Positions 24,525-33,430 of a stretch of 64,000 bases of DNA are shown in pieces. Position numbers and translations under genes: made by a program. Under the pieces are notes generated by a model. That model did no database searches, was not told where the DNA came from, and saw only the letters and a list, made by a program, of their open reading frames with translations. How positions within the stretch are numbered: position 1 is the first letter of the stretch; each line of letters opens with the position of its first letter. The stretch is taken from contig JAHHRS010000001.1 in NCBI GenBank assembly GCA_020025675.1, positions 1 to 64,000 of the forward strand, read 5' to 3'. This DNA comes from Oscillospiraceae bacterium. GTDB taxonomy: Bacteria; Bacillota; Clostridia; Oscillospirales; Oscillospiraceae.

Positions 24525-26321
24525 ATGGAAAATACTCTGCTTAAGCGCAGTGAAGTCCCCGAAGAATTTACATGGAAGCTTTCTGATATATTTCCCAGCG
24601 ATGAAGCATGGGAGGAAGAAAATGAAGCTTTAAAGCTTATGCCGGAAAAGCTGACTGCCTATCAGGGCAAGCTTGGCGAAAGCGCTGAAAACCTGCTTGG
24701 ATTTTTTAAGCTGCAGGATGAGCTTGAGGTCCGTATTTCAAAGCTTTTCGGTTATGCTAACTGCAAAGGCGATCAGGACACCGGCAACAGTTTTTACCAG
24801 GCAATGAAGGGAAAGGCCATGAGTACCTATGTTGCAATTTCCAGCGCGTCTGCCTTTGCAACACCTGAAATAATGAATATTGAAGAGGATAAGCTTAATC
24901 TTTTCTATACCGCTCAGCCGGGTCTTGAGGAGTACAGAAGAAGCCTTTACCAGATTCGCCGCAGAGCCCAACACGTTCTCTCACCTGCCGAAGAAAAACT
25001 GCTTGCAGCTGCCGGAGAAATGGCAGATTCTCCCGATAAAATATACGGAGTATTTTCAAACGCCGATCTTAAATTCCCCAATGTTAAGGACAGCAGCGGA
25101 GAAGAGCACCGGCTCACCGACGTATCTTTTGTTCCCCTTCTTGAAAATGCTGACAGAGTTCTTCGTGAAAATACATTCAACACCTATTATGAAACTCTGG
25201 GACAGTTTAAAAATACTGCCGCAGCTCTGCTTGACGCTCAGTTCAAAAAGCTGAACTTTTTTGCCGGGGCAAGAAACTACCCCGGAACCCTTGCCGCATC
25301 TCTGGATGCCACAGAAGTACCTACCGAGGTTTACCTGAATCTCATTCAGGCTGTTCACGGTAATCTTGATAAGATGTATAAGTATGTTTCTCTCCGCAAA
25401 AGGCTGCTGGGTGTGTCCGAGCTTCACATGTATGACGTTTACACTCCCATTGTTGCCGATGCAGCAGAGAAAATAAGCTATGAAGAGGCAAAGGAGACCG
25501 TTCTTGAGGCTTTGGCTGTTCTGGGCGAGGATTACACCGACCTTCTGAAACAGGGCTTTAATGAGCGCTGGATTGACGTTTATCCCAACGAGGGAAAGCG
25601 CGGCGGCGCCTATTCCTCCGGCAGCTCCAGACCTCACCCCTATGTGCTTTTGAATCAGAAGGATACATTGGACAGCATGTTCACCATGGCTCACGAGATG
25701 GGTCACGCACTGCACAGCTACCACAGCTGCAAGTACCAGCCTGTTTCCACCAGTGATTATGTAATATTTGTGGCTGAGGTTGCATCCACCTGCAACGAGG
25801 TACTTCTTATGCGCCACCTGCTCTCCAAGACCACCGATAAGAAGCAGAGAGCCTACCTTATAAACCACTTCTTAGATCAGTTTAAGGCTACTGTATACCG
25901 CCAGACCATGTTTGCTGAGTTTGAGCTTATGATGGGCCAAATGGCAGAGCGGGGTGAGACTCTCACAGCTGAGGTTTTGTGCCGGAAGTACCATGAACTC
26001 AATGAGCTTTACTATGGACCTGACATGATTTCCGATGACGGGATAGCAATGGAGTGGGCAAGAATTCCTCACTTCTACTATGACTATTATGTTTTTCAGT
26101 ATGCCACCGGCTTCTCTGCCGCAGTTGCAATCGCAAATCGTATTCTCAGTGAAGGTGAGAGTGCTGTTAAGGATTACAAGCGCTTCCTTTCCGGCGGAAG
26201 CAGCGCCGATCCTATCTCCCTGCTGAAGCTTGCCGGCGTTGATATGAGCACACCTGAACCTGTTAACTCTGCTCTGAGCCTGTTTGGAGAGTTAATAGAC
26301 GAATTGGAAACTCTAATCTGA
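24525..26321 (+). CDS. pepF: Oligoendopeptidase F
   Basis: 598-residue M3 family zinc metallopeptidase that degrades short peptides in the cytoplasm. The zinc site HEMGH is clear in MFTMAHEMGHALHSYHS (about 388-404), with the third ligand Glu in EVASTCNEVLL downstream. The N-terminal oligopeptidase F domain and YDYYVFQYATGFSAA near the end are typical. ATG after CGGAGG. Single gene with its own promoter and terminator. Confidence 0.95.
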   Translation: MENTLLKRSEVPEEFTWKLSDIFPSDEAWEEENEALKLMPEKLTAYQGKLGESAENLLGFFKLQDELEVRISKLFGYANCKGDQDTGNSFYQAMKGKAMSTYVAISSASAFATPEIMNIEEDKLNLFYTAQPGLEEYRRSLYQIRRRAQHVLSPAEEKLLAAAGEMADSPDKIYGVFSNADLKFPNVKDSSGEEHRLTDVSFVPLLENADRVLRENTFNTYYETLGQFKNTAAALLDAQFKKLNFFAGARNYPGTLAASLDATEVPTEVYLNLIQAVHGNLDKMYKYVSLRKRLLGVSELHMYDVYTPIVADAAEKISYEEAKETVLEALAVLGEDYTDLLKQGFNERWIDVYPNEGKRGGAYSSGSSRPHPYVLLNQKDTLDSMFTMAHEMGHALHSYHSCKYQPVSTSDYVIFVAEVASTCNEVLLMRHLLSKTTDKKQRAYLINHFLDQFKATVYRQTMFAEFELMMGQMAERGETLTAEVLCRKYHELNELYYGPDMISDDGIAMEWARIPHFYYDYYVFQYATGFSAAVAIANRILSEGESAVKDYKRFLSGGSSADPISLLKLAGVDMSTPEPVNSALSLFGELIDELETLI

Positions 26322-26348
26322 TTTTTGTATAAATTCTTATAATAATAG

Positions 26349-26388
26349 ACCGTTCGGCGGGAAAATTCTTGCCGAACGGTAGTTTTTT
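26349..26388 (+). terminator. Terminator of pepF
   Basis: 10-bp stem ACCGTTCGGC (26349-26358) with GCCGAACGGT (26371-26380), then AGTTTTTT. Confidence 0.88.
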
Positions 26389-26394
26389 GCGGTA

Positions 26395-26486
26395 TTCTAC
26401 TCTGAGTAGAGTCCATTTCTAACAACTCTACCCGTAGAAAAGCAGGGGTATAGTGGGGCAAAACCACAGTAGCTTGCTTTTTTTTA
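26395..26486 (+). promoter_or_regulatory. Candidate structured leader or second terminator before degV (second copy)
   Basis: Between the pepF terminator and degV lie mutually exclusive small helices: TCTAC/GTAGA around 26397-26411, GTAGAGT (26406-26412) with ACTCTAC (26425-26431), TCTA-CCCG-TAGA (26427-26438), and ACCC with GGGT further on. The segment ends in a GTGG/CCAC hairpin and eight T residues (26478-26485). No good promoter follows before the gene. It does not match the T-box or any riboswitch consensus I know; it may be an attenuator or simply a tandem terminator. Confidence 0.35.
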
Positions 26487-26530
26487 CAAAGCATGTTAGA
26501 AATATATTGTGAAAACAAGGAGGCAGAAAT

Positions 26531-27412
26531 ATGAGCTTTGAAATCGTTACGGATACTTCTTCCAATCTTCAAAACAGTGTTGTTGCGGAATACTCAATTA
26601 AGAGAATTCCTTTTTCATACTATGTTGACGGTCAGGAGCAGACCTGCATGGATACCGACAGCTTTGATGCGGAATCATACTATGCCAGAATCAAAAGCGG
26701 GGTAAAGGTCACCACCTCACAGGTAACGCCTCAACGATTTGTGGAAAACTTTGAACCGATCCTGAAGGACGGAAGAGATATTCTGTTTGTCAGCATGTCG
26801 TCTGGTATCAGCGGTTCCTGCTCTTCTGCCGGTATTGCCGCAAATCAGCTTAAAGAGGAGTTCCCAGACAGAAAGATAGAGATAGTTGACACAATGGCGG
26901 CTTCCTTGGGTGAGGGGCTTGTTGCCGTGGAAGGAGCAAAGCTCCGTGACAGCGGCATGAGTATAGAGGAGGCTGCACAGCGGCTTAGAGACATGGCTGT
27001 GAAAATGTGTCAGGTATTCACTGTTGATGACCTTATGCACCTGCGCCGTGGCGGCAGACTTTCAAATCTCTCTGCCATAGTTGGTACGGTGCTCCAGATA
27101 AAGCCTTTATTAAAAGGAAACTCAGAGGGAAAAATAGTTGCGTTTCATAAGCTGCGCGGCAGAAAACGTGCCATTGAAGCGCTGGCCGACAGATATGATA
27201 AATTTGCAGTAGAGCCGGAAAAGCAAACTGTGGGCATAGCCCATTCTGCGTGCAAAAAGGATGCAGATTATTTAGCGGAGCTTATAAAGAAAAATAATCC
27301 GCCTAAAGAAATAATGATGGTTGACTATGAGCCCGTCACCGGCTCCCATGTCGGCCCCGGTGCTCTGGCACTGTTCTTCCTCGGAGATGAGAACGTGAGA
27401 GAAGAAAACTGA
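26531..27412 (+). CDS. DegV family fatty-acid-binding protein (second copy)
   Basis: 293 residues. Same family as the 16680 gene: FEIVTDTSSNLQ at the start, TTSQVTPQRF, SMSSGISGSCSSAG, DDLMHLRRGGRLS and the C-terminal PVTGSHVGPGALALFF. The two copies differ clearly in sequence, as expected of FakB-type paralogues with different acyl-chain preference (inference). ATG after AAGGAGG. Followed by a terminator. Confidence 0.92.
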   Translation: MSFEIVTDTSSNLQNSVVAEYSIKRIPFSYYVDGQEQTCMDTDSFDAESYYARIKSGVKVTTSQVTPQRFVENFEPILKDGRDILFVSMSSGISGSCSSAGIAANQLKEEFPDRKIEIVDTMAASLGEGLVAVEGAKLRDSGMSIEEAAQRLRDMAVKMCQVFTVDDLMHLRRGGRLSNLSAIVGTVLQIKPLLKGNSEGKIVAFHKLRGRKRAIEALADRYDKFAVEPEKQTVGIAHSACKKDADYLAELIKKNNPPKEIMMVDYEPVTGSHVGPGALALFFLGDENVREEN

Positions 27413-27422
27413 ATATAGCCAA

Positions 27423-27450
27423 AAGCTCCCTTCCGTTCGGAAGGGAGCTT
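27423..27450. terminator. Terminator between degV and the E2-like gene
   Basis: 12-bp stem AAGCTCCCTTCC (27423-27434) with GGAAGGGAGCTT (27439-27450), loop GTTC, between converging genes. The T tract is short on both sides. Confidence 0.75.
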
Positions 27451-27474
27451 CATCTTTATAATAATTCAGTAAAA

Positions 27475-28353
27475 TTAGTATATATCCTCAACAACTCTGG
27501 TAGGCGGTGTTTCGAGAATTTCAGGGTGCTGGAACATAACTCTGAAAGCCTGAAGAAGCTGAGCGTAATAATGACCGTCAATTGTTCCCTCATCCAGAAC
27601 CATTTTGCAGTCCACATATTTTTTATCTACCATTTCGCCTTTGCGGTTAAGCTCATAAACATGGCGCTTTGCTCCGAAAGATATAAACACCGGCAGGGTG
27701 CCGAAGTTATATATGTGGTGATAAACAGGGCCTATACGGAGAGAACCCAAGTCGGTTATAATCATAGAACCGTGAAAAGGGCTTATCTTCATTGCAGACT
27801 CAGGAAGCCAGCCATAGTAGTCCATCACTCTTAGTATAGATATGGCGAAGCGAAGGATAAAACGGGGAAGATGACTTGCCATTTCAGCAAATTCCTCTGT
27901 ACCATTACCTTCCTCAGAGGCCTTTATCTCTGAAATTTTTTCGTTCATTTTCCGATAAACATCAAAAATCGTATCAGTAGGCTCAAATTCCACCTTAATT
28001 GTTGTCTCCGGGGAATTGGTATTCATATCACGGCGGACAGCCATGACTATCTCAATGTTGTTTCTTGCGTATACCCTGCGGCCTACAACGAAGCGGTTAA
28101 GACCGGGCATCATGGAAATTGCTCTTACATAGGCAGCAATAAGAAAATGCAGGACGCTTATACCTTTATAACCATCAACTCGAAGCTTTCTCAAACGTCT
28201 GTCCAAGACTGAGATTTCAAAACTTTCCTCATATTGGTTGCTGCGGTCATTTCTGCTTGGCATTATGTAAGGAATAAATTTGTAGAACGGAGGCAGGGAA
28301 CGGATAAGCCGTCCTTCTTTCCTATCTCCGAAACGTCTTTTGTTTTTACTCAT
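27475..28353 (-). CDS. 2-oxoacid dehydrogenase E2/CAT-fold protein without catalytic His
   Basis: 292 residues. It resembles the catalytic (chloramphenicol-acetyltransferase-like) domain of E2 acyltransferases, but with no lipoyl or subunit-binding domain. Segments: ISVLHFLIAAYVRAI, NIEIVMAVRRDM, FGTLPVFISFGAKR and a C-terminal DEGTIDGHYYAQLL at the place of D-H-R-x-x-D-G. The catalytic His is Glu, so normal acyl transfer is unlikely by the usual mechanism. Such stand-alone proteins occur in clostridia with no known role. ATG after GGGAGG. Single gene with its own promoter. Confidence 0.72.
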   Translation of the reverse strand: MSKNKRRFGDRKEGRLIRSLPPFYKFIPYIMPSRNDRSNQYEESFEISVLDRRLRKLRVDGYKGISVLHFLIAAYVRAISMMPGLNRFVVGRRVYARNNIEIVMAVRRDMNTNSPETTIKVEFEPTDTIFDVYRKMNEKISEIKASEEGNGTEEFAEMASHLPRFILRFAISILRVMDYYGWLPESAMKISPFHGSMIITDLGSLRIGPVYHHIYNFGTLPVFISFGAKRHVYELNRKGEMVDKKYVDCKMVLDEGTIDGHYYAQLLQAFRVMFQHPEILETPPTRVVEDIY

Positions 28354-28398
28354 GTTTTTTCCTCCCGGAAAATTTTTGTAGGAGTCTCAAATAACAAT

Positions 28399-28427
28399 AT
28401 TATACAGAAATAAAATGTATATTACAA
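28399..28427 (-). promoter_or_regulatory. Promoter of the E2-like gene
   Basis: Minus strand: TTGTAA (28422-28427), 17 bases, TATAAT (28399-28404). Confidence 0.68.
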
Positions 28428-28578
28428 GCGTAGATAAGGAAAAAACAGTAATATTTGTTCAAAATAATTAAATATAATATTATTATTTATAAAATGGAGG
28501 GAATAAAACAGCATTTTGCATTAAATGACAGCTAAGATAAAGCACATTTTTTTACCGATGCAAGAAAATATTATCTTC

Positions 28579-29589
28579 TTATAAAGTGTTTTTAAGATCT
28601 TTTTTTATGAGCCTTATATCCTCGCCGGCAAAAGTCAGGCGAACAAATTCACCGTTTATTCGTGAGAAAATCTGGGGGCTGTACTTCTTTTGAAGGTCTT
28701 CAGGCTCAAGGTTTGTGCTGATAATCATTGGCTTTCCCTGACTTAGACGGGTATTTATTAAGGTATAAAGCGCATTGACCGTAACTGCTGTAACAAGTTC
28801 GGTCCCCAAGTCGTCCAAAATCATAAGGTCGCATGAGAGCATACGGCTTACATGCTCTTCGGCTTTTTCTGCATCTTCAGACTCTTTGGCAAATTTCCTC
28901 TTTTCAAATGCCTCCATAGCGGTGGAGGCAGTGTCATAGCACACGGAGTAGGCTTTTTCTGCCACTACTCTTGCAACACAGGCAGAAAGATAGGTTTTGC
29001 CCAGACCGGTGCCGCCTTTTAACAGAAGGCTGGACTGGACATTTGGAAAACTATCTGCAAATCTTTTGCAGCATTCATAAACTATACTCATTGCCTCTCT
29101 GGGTATAACACCGTTAGGCGGTATAGGCTTGGTTCCGTAGAAATCCAAACGAAAATTTTCAAAACTTTCGTCGCCGTTTTTGAGCAGAACACCTACCTCT
29201 TCGGTAAGCTCTTTATTATAAAGCCGTCTCAGACATTCACAGGGATGACCGCCAACATTGCCTGTATCTCTGCAGACAGGGCAGGAATATATATCATCAA
29301 GATAATCATGGCTGAACCCGTTCTGTGAGAGAAGTTGGGCCTTCCTGTTCTGGAGAGCCAGATTTTCTTCCTTAATTAAATCAATACGTTCTTTTATATT
29401 AGAGCCTTTTGAAATGGTGAGACGTACAAGTTCAGTCATCTGGGAGCGCATTTTTTCGTCTATATACTGGATTTCAGGTATACTGCTGTAAACCCTGCTC
29501 AGCCTTCTCTGGTGCTCGGCCTGATTGTCAGCCCTGACCTGCTGAAGACGCTCTCTTGCTCGTGCCAGAATCTTACCGTCATAGGCCAT
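28579..29589 (-). CDS. dnaI: DnaI/DnaC-like helicase loader ATPase
   Basis: 336 residues. It loads the replicative helicase DnaB, whose gene is at 61851-63197. Seen: an N-terminal helical region, a zinc-type cluster CPVCRDTG...CECL (about 102-123), Walker A GGTGLGKT (about 195), and Walker B LMILDDLG, then sensor STNLEPEDL and an arginine-finger region FSRINGEF. ATG after GAGGAGGG. It follows the DnaD-domain gene by 17 bases, so the two are one loading operon, as in other clostridia. Confidence 0.88.
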   Translation of the reverse strand: MAYDGKILARARERLQQVRADNQAEHQRRLSRVYSSIPEIQYIDEKMRSQMTELVRLTISKGSNIKERIDLIKEENLALQNRKAQLLSQNGFSHDYLDDIYSCPVCRDTGNVGGHPCECLRRLYNKELTEEVGVLLKNGDESFENFRLDFYGTKPIPPNGVIPREAMSIVYECCKRFADSFPNVQSSLLLKGGTGLGKTYLSACVARVVAEKAYSVCYDTASTAMEAFEKRKFAKESEDAEKAEEHVSRMLSCDLMILDDLGTELVTAVTVNALYTLINTRLSQGKPMIISTNLEPEDLQKKYSPQIFSRINGEFVRLTFAGEDIRLIKKDLKNTL

Positions 29590-29606
29590 TAAAATCCCTC
29601 CTCACA

Positions 29607-30578
29607 TCAAATCTTTTTAAGTGCGTTACGGAGCTCCTCCATATCGGAGTTACTTATGCCGCTGCTTTGAACAACAGGGGCAGTTTTTTGAACGCTGCGT
29701 CTGGGCGCATCGTTTACCTCTATCTGTGCGGCGGAAATAAGTCCGGCATTGTGCCAGTTTTTCATTATTGCATCCATGTATGGCCATTTGAGAGAACCGG
29801 TGCCGGTAACTGTTCTGTCGTAGGCAATTGCTATGGCCTCGTCATCAAAGCCCATATCCAGCCATGAATTTATGTACTTTATTTCGGAAGAACTTAAATT
29901 TCTGTCGTTTATGCCCAGAATGGGTTTTATTTTTCCGATTCTTGAGCGACGTTCACGCTGAGTTTTTATATGTTCCTCAGCCTGTTCAAAACTTAATATT
30001 TCAAGCCTTGCCCAGTGAAATGCCTCCTTTTCTATGGCTCTCACTGACGGGCGGCGGCTTGTCCCGTATTTTTCCATATAAATTTCGCCGCAATAATTTA
30101 AAAGCTCCATTATTACCTCAGGAGGCAGGGAAAGATAATCATACACTCTGAAGAGCATTTTCATATCACTGCCGCTGAGGGAATGCCCAACTACCTTGGC
30201 ACATTCAGCCAAAAGCCCGGAAAATACTCCGTCTTCTTTTGAACGAAGGGAAATCTCAGCAGAGGTGTATTCAGGAAGTTCAGTATCAGGCACCCCGTCA
30301 TCCACAGTTTTAACCGGTGGGGTATTTTGAGGCGCAGGACTCGGCGCACCGGATGATTTACGGGAGCTGCCGGGAAGAAGCTCAAGCCGACGAAGCTTTT
30401 CTTCTGCGGCGGTAATTTCTGCCATAGTGCGGCATAAGGTGACGGCTGCATCCTCCGGGTCAAGTTCCCCCTTTTTGAGATAGTAGAGGTATAAAAGCGC
30501 CATGTCTCCGTCGTGGGCGGAAATTATTTTGTCCAACGCGGGCAGGAATATGGAATTATCTGTGCTGTTTTCCCACAT
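29607..30578 (-). CDS. DnaD domain primosomal protein
   Basis: 323 residues with two DnaD/DnaB2-like C-terminal domains: the first about 118-205 (EYTSAEISLRSKED...), the second ending in YMDAIMKNWHNAG, the conserved YxxxIxxxW ssDNA-binding motif (near 280). The Pro-rich stretch about 82-105 is a linker. It remodels origins and helps load helicase with DnaI. Start ATG has AAAGG upstream; weak but no better start exists. Confidence 0.85.
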   Translation of the reverse strand: MWENSTDNSIFLPALDKIISAHDGDMALLYLYYLKKGELDPEDAAVTLCRTMAEITAAEEKLRRLELLPGSSRKSSGAPSPAPQNTPPVKTVDDGVPDTELPEYTSAEISLRSKEDGVFSGLLAECAKVVGHSLSGSDMKMLFRVYDYLSLPPEVIMELLNYCGEIYMEKYGTSRRPSVRAIEKEAFHWARLEILSFEQAEEHIKTQRERRSRIGKIKPILGINDRNLSSSEIKYINSWLDMGFDDEAIAIAYDRTVTGTGSLKWPYMDAIMKNWHNAGLISAAQIEVNDAPRRSVQKTAPVVQSSGISNSDMEELRNALKKI

Positions 30579-30628
30579 ATTTCTAAGTACCTTTTGAATA
30601 ATTTACAATTTGTTTCTGACAGATTTAT

Positions 30629-30657
30629 ATTATAACATTAAAATAAGCTTGTCGCAA
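30629..30657 (-). promoter_or_regulatory. Promoter of the dnaD-dnaI operon
   Basis: Minus strand: TTGCGA (30652-30657), 17 bases, TATAAT (30629-30634), with TGT before the -10. Its -35 overlaps the -35 of the divergent U32 peptidase promoter. Confidence 0.65.
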
Positions 30658-30678
30658 TAGCCAGATGTGTGCTATAAT
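30649..30678 (+). promoter_or_regulatory. Promoter of the U32 peptidase - maf - mreCD - mrdA operon
   Basis: TTGTCG (30649-30654), 18 bases, TATAAT (30673-30678) with TGC before it (extended -10). Confidence 0.65.
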
Positions 30679-30735
30679 TACCCTGTATCATAGCGTAAAT
30701 TGATATTTATATAAAAACGCAGAGGAGCGCAGAGA

Positions 30736-32820
30736 ATGATAGAGCTACTCTCGCCCGCGGGTTCCCCGGAGGCGGTCATTGCAGCCGTACAAAACGGGGC
30801 AGACGCCGTATATATGGGCATGGAAGATTTTAACGCCCGCCGTGGCGCTAAGAATTTTACAAACGAAGAATTTATGAAGGCTGTTCGCTACTGCCGAATA
30901 AGAGGCTGCAAGGTATACGTTACGTTGAACACGCTTGTGAACGACAGGGAAATGGAGGCAGCTGTAAACGCCGCAAGAATTGCGTCTCAGGCGGGAGCAG
31001 ACGGCATTATAATTCAGGATTTAGGACTTGTGAGAGCCATAAGAAAGGCTCTTCCGGACATTCCTCTCCACGCAAGCACTCAGATGAGTATTCACAATCT
31101 TGCCGGTGTTGAAGCAGCGGCCGAAATGGGCCTTACAAGAGCTGTCTTGGCAAGAGAGCTGAGTCTTGAACAGATAAGATTTATTTCTAAAAACGCATCA
31201 ATAGAGACAGAAGTGTTTGTCCACGGTGCTTTATGCTTCTGCCATTCGGGTCAGTGCTATATGTCAAGTCTTATCGGCCGCCGCAGTGGAAACAGGGGCA
31301 TGTGTGCACAGCCCTGTCGTATGCAGTACAGTCTGGGCGGCAGAATGGACGATTATCCTCTTTCATTAAAAGATAACTGTCTTGTTGACAGACTTAAAGA
31401 GTTAGAAGAGGCAGGCGTTAGCTGTATTAAGATAGAGGGCAGAATGAAACGCCCCGAATACAGCGGCATTGTTACAGGAATATATTCCAAAGCCCTTAAA
31501 GAGCATCGACAGCCAACTCCGGAGGAGATGGAAATGTTAGAAAAGGTCTTTTCCAGACAGGGCTTTACTCAGGGGTATTTTGACGGAGACAAGCAGGATA
31601 TGTTCGGTGTCCGCGGAGAGCCTGACAAGGACTCGGACAAAATTTTCGCCGCCGCCAGAAAGGCCTATGCGGAAGGTGAGCTTAGGAGAGTTCCGGTTCA
31701 CTTCTATACAGTTGCCGAAAAAGGCGAAAAAATAAAGGCTATTGCTTTTGATAATGACGGAAACAAGGCCGTGGCTTATGGGCCTGTACCGGAGAAGGCC
31801 AGACGTCAGGGAATTACAGAGGCTTATCTTACCGAGCAGATGTTTAAAACCGGCGGTACGCCGTATAACTGCGTGGAAAATAAGGCAAAGGCAGACCCGG
31901 GACTTTTCCTACCCGCATCGGAGATAAATGAGCTCAGAAGAAAGCTTGTGTCTGAAATTTCCGAGAGAAGAGCAGTACCTCCGGTAAGGCATAATTACAA
32001 AATGCCTCCTATGCCGGTAAATGTTCCTGCTATTTCCGACCCTGCCGTTATTTTCCAAGTCAGAACCGAGGAACAGCTCACCCCTGAGCTTGCGGAGCTG
32101 AAGCCCGATTATATTTATGCACCGGCGCTTGTAATGTCAGAGCACTTTGAGCTTATGCGGCCCTTCATTGATAACGGAGCAAGACCGGTTGCGGTTTTGC
32201 CCAGAATAATAACTGACAATCAGGCAAAAGAGGTTTTTTCCTCGCTTCAAAAGCTTTTTGATTTCGGTGTAAATGAGGCTCTTGTAGGAAATCTGGGTCA
32301 TGCCTTCATGGTTTCAGCCGCAGGAATGAAGCTGAGAGGAGATTTCGGTCTTAATACCTTTAACTCATGGAGTCTTGAAACGCTTAAAGAAGCGGGCTTT
32401 TTATCAGCTACTGCATCATTTGAGCTGCGGCTTTCCCAGATAAAATCTCTGGCAAAACCTCTGGATACTGAATTGATAGTATACGGTCGTTTGCCTCTTA
32501 TGGTGTCGGATCAGTGCATAATGCACGAGAGCGCCGGACGCTGTAACTGTCACACTCCCGGTCAGCTTTCGGACCGTATGGGGAATATTTTCCCCGTAGT
32601 AAAGGAATTCGGATGCCGCAACGTTATTTATAATGCCCACAAGCTGTACCTTGCAGATAAAAAAGAAGACTTATATTCTGCGGGGCTTTGGGGACTTCGG
32701 CTGATGTTTACTACCGAGAGCCCCAGAGAATGCGTGGAGGTAGCCAAGGGCTATTTGGGCATTTCAGACTATAAGCCAAATGTTCTCACCAGAGGGCTTT
32801 ATTACAGGGGCGTTGACTAA
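30736..32820 (+). CDS. U32 family peptidase
   Basis: 694 residues. U32 proteins include collagenase-like peptidases and RNA/tRNA hydroxylation factors (RlhA, TrhP), so the reaction is uncertain. Seen: ELLSPAGSPEAVIAAVQNGADAVYMG at the start, and the family hallmark VFVHGALCFCHSGQCYMSS...GNRGMCAQPCR (about 163-196) with clustered Cys that may bind iron-sulfur. An extra C-terminal domain (from about 380) fits DUF3656/U32-C proteins like RlhA. ATG after GAGGAG. Heads an operon leading into cell-shape genes. Confidence 0.9.
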   Translation: MIELLSPAGSPEAVIAAVQNGADAVYMGMEDFNARRGAKNFTNEEFMKAVRYCRIRGCKVYVTLNTLVNDREMEAAVNAARIASQAGADGIIIQDLGLVRAIRKALPDIPLHASTQMSIHNLAGVEAAAEMGLTRAVLARELSLEQIRFISKNASIETEVFVHGALCFCHSGQCYMSSLIGRRSGNRGMCAQPCRMQYSLGGRMDDYPLSLKDNCLVDRLKELEEAGVSCIKIEGRMKRPEYSGIVTGIYSKALKEHRQPTPEEMEMLEKVFSRQGFTQGYFDGDKQDMFGVRGEPDKDSDKIFAAARKAYAEGELRRVPVHFYTVAEKGEKIKAIAFDNDGNKAVAYGPVPEKARRQGITEAYLTEQMFKTGGTPYNCVENKAKADPGLFLPASEINELRRKLVSEISERRAVPPVRHNYKMPPMPVNVPAISDPAVIFQVRTEEQLTPELAELKPDYIYAPALVMSEHFELMRPFIDNGARPVAVLPRIITDNQAKEVFSSLQKLFDFGVNEALVGNLGHAFMVSAAGMKLRGDFGLNTFNSWSLETLKEAGFLSATASFELRLSQIKSLAKPLDTELIVYGRLPLMVSDQCIMHESAGRCNCHTPGQLSDRMGNIFPVVKEFGCRNVIYNAHKLYLADKKEDLYSAGLWGLRLMFTTESPRECVEVAKGYLGISDYKPNVLTRGLYYRGVD

Positions 32821-32857
32821 AACCACGCCGCAGCACAGGCGGCTGAATGGAGATACA

Positions 32858-33430
32858 ATGGAAATTATTCTTGCATCCGGTTCACCAAGAAGAAAAGAAC
32901 TTATGGAAATGCTTGGTTTTAAAAATTTGAAGATAATTCCGGCAAAAGGGGAGGAGAAGGTTAATCTTAGTCTTGCCCCCGGTGCTCTTGTTGAGGCTCT
33001 GGCAACGCAGAAAGCCTTGGAAGTGGCGGAGAATCGGAATAAAGAGGATTTGGTTATAGGAGCTGACACCATAGTTTTCCATAACGGTAAAGTGATGGGT
33101 AAGCCACACTCAGAAAAAGAGGCACGGGACATGCTTTCGGAACTGTCCGGAGATGTCCATCAGGTATATACAGGAGTCTGTCTTGTTAAGGACGGACAGA
33201 AAACAGCAAGGCACGAACTCAGCCGTGTACATTTCCGCAGCCTGACAGAGGCGGAAATTTGCGCCTATGTTAAGACCGGCGAGCCTATGGACAAAGCCGG
33301 CGCATATGGGGCTCAGGGACTTGGAGCCCTGTTCGTAAAGGGCATAGAGGGAGATTTTTTTAACGTTATGGGTCTTCCTGTGTGTCTGCTGGGTGAAATG
33401 CTTAAAGAGCAGGGGGTTTATATCCTTTGA
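32858..33430 (+). CDS. maf: Maf family nucleoside triphosphate pyrophosphatase
   Basis: 190 residues. It hydrolyses non-canonical or excess NTPs (usually dTTP/UTP) to the monophosphate, and Maf proteins were linked to septum inhibition. The signature ASGSPRRKELM is at residues 6-16; VIGADTIV and GKPHSEKEA follow. The ATG at 32858 has TGGAGAT upstream; open frame before it is within or just after the U32 gene and has no ribosome site. Its end overlaps the mreC TTG by two bases. Confidence 0.92.
   Translation: MEIILASGSPRRKELMEMLGFKNLKIIPAKGEEKVNLSLAPGALVEALATQKALEVAENRNKEDLVIGADTIVFHNGKVMGKPHSEKEARDMLSELSGDVHQVYTGVCLVKDGQKTARHELSRVHFRSLTEAEICAYVKTGEPMDKAGAYGAQGLGALFVKGIEGDFFNVMGLPVCLLGEMLKEQGVYIL

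Noticed and set aside
25056..25868. 270-codon open frame antisense to pepF
   Set aside because: No ribosome site, composition unlike a protein, and fully inside the strongly supported pepF gene on the other strand.
28524..28580. Possible 18-codon frame after a GGAGGG in the dnaI/E2-like intergenic region
   Set aside because: The distance from the GGAGGG to the ATG is too long and the peptide has no distinguishing feature.
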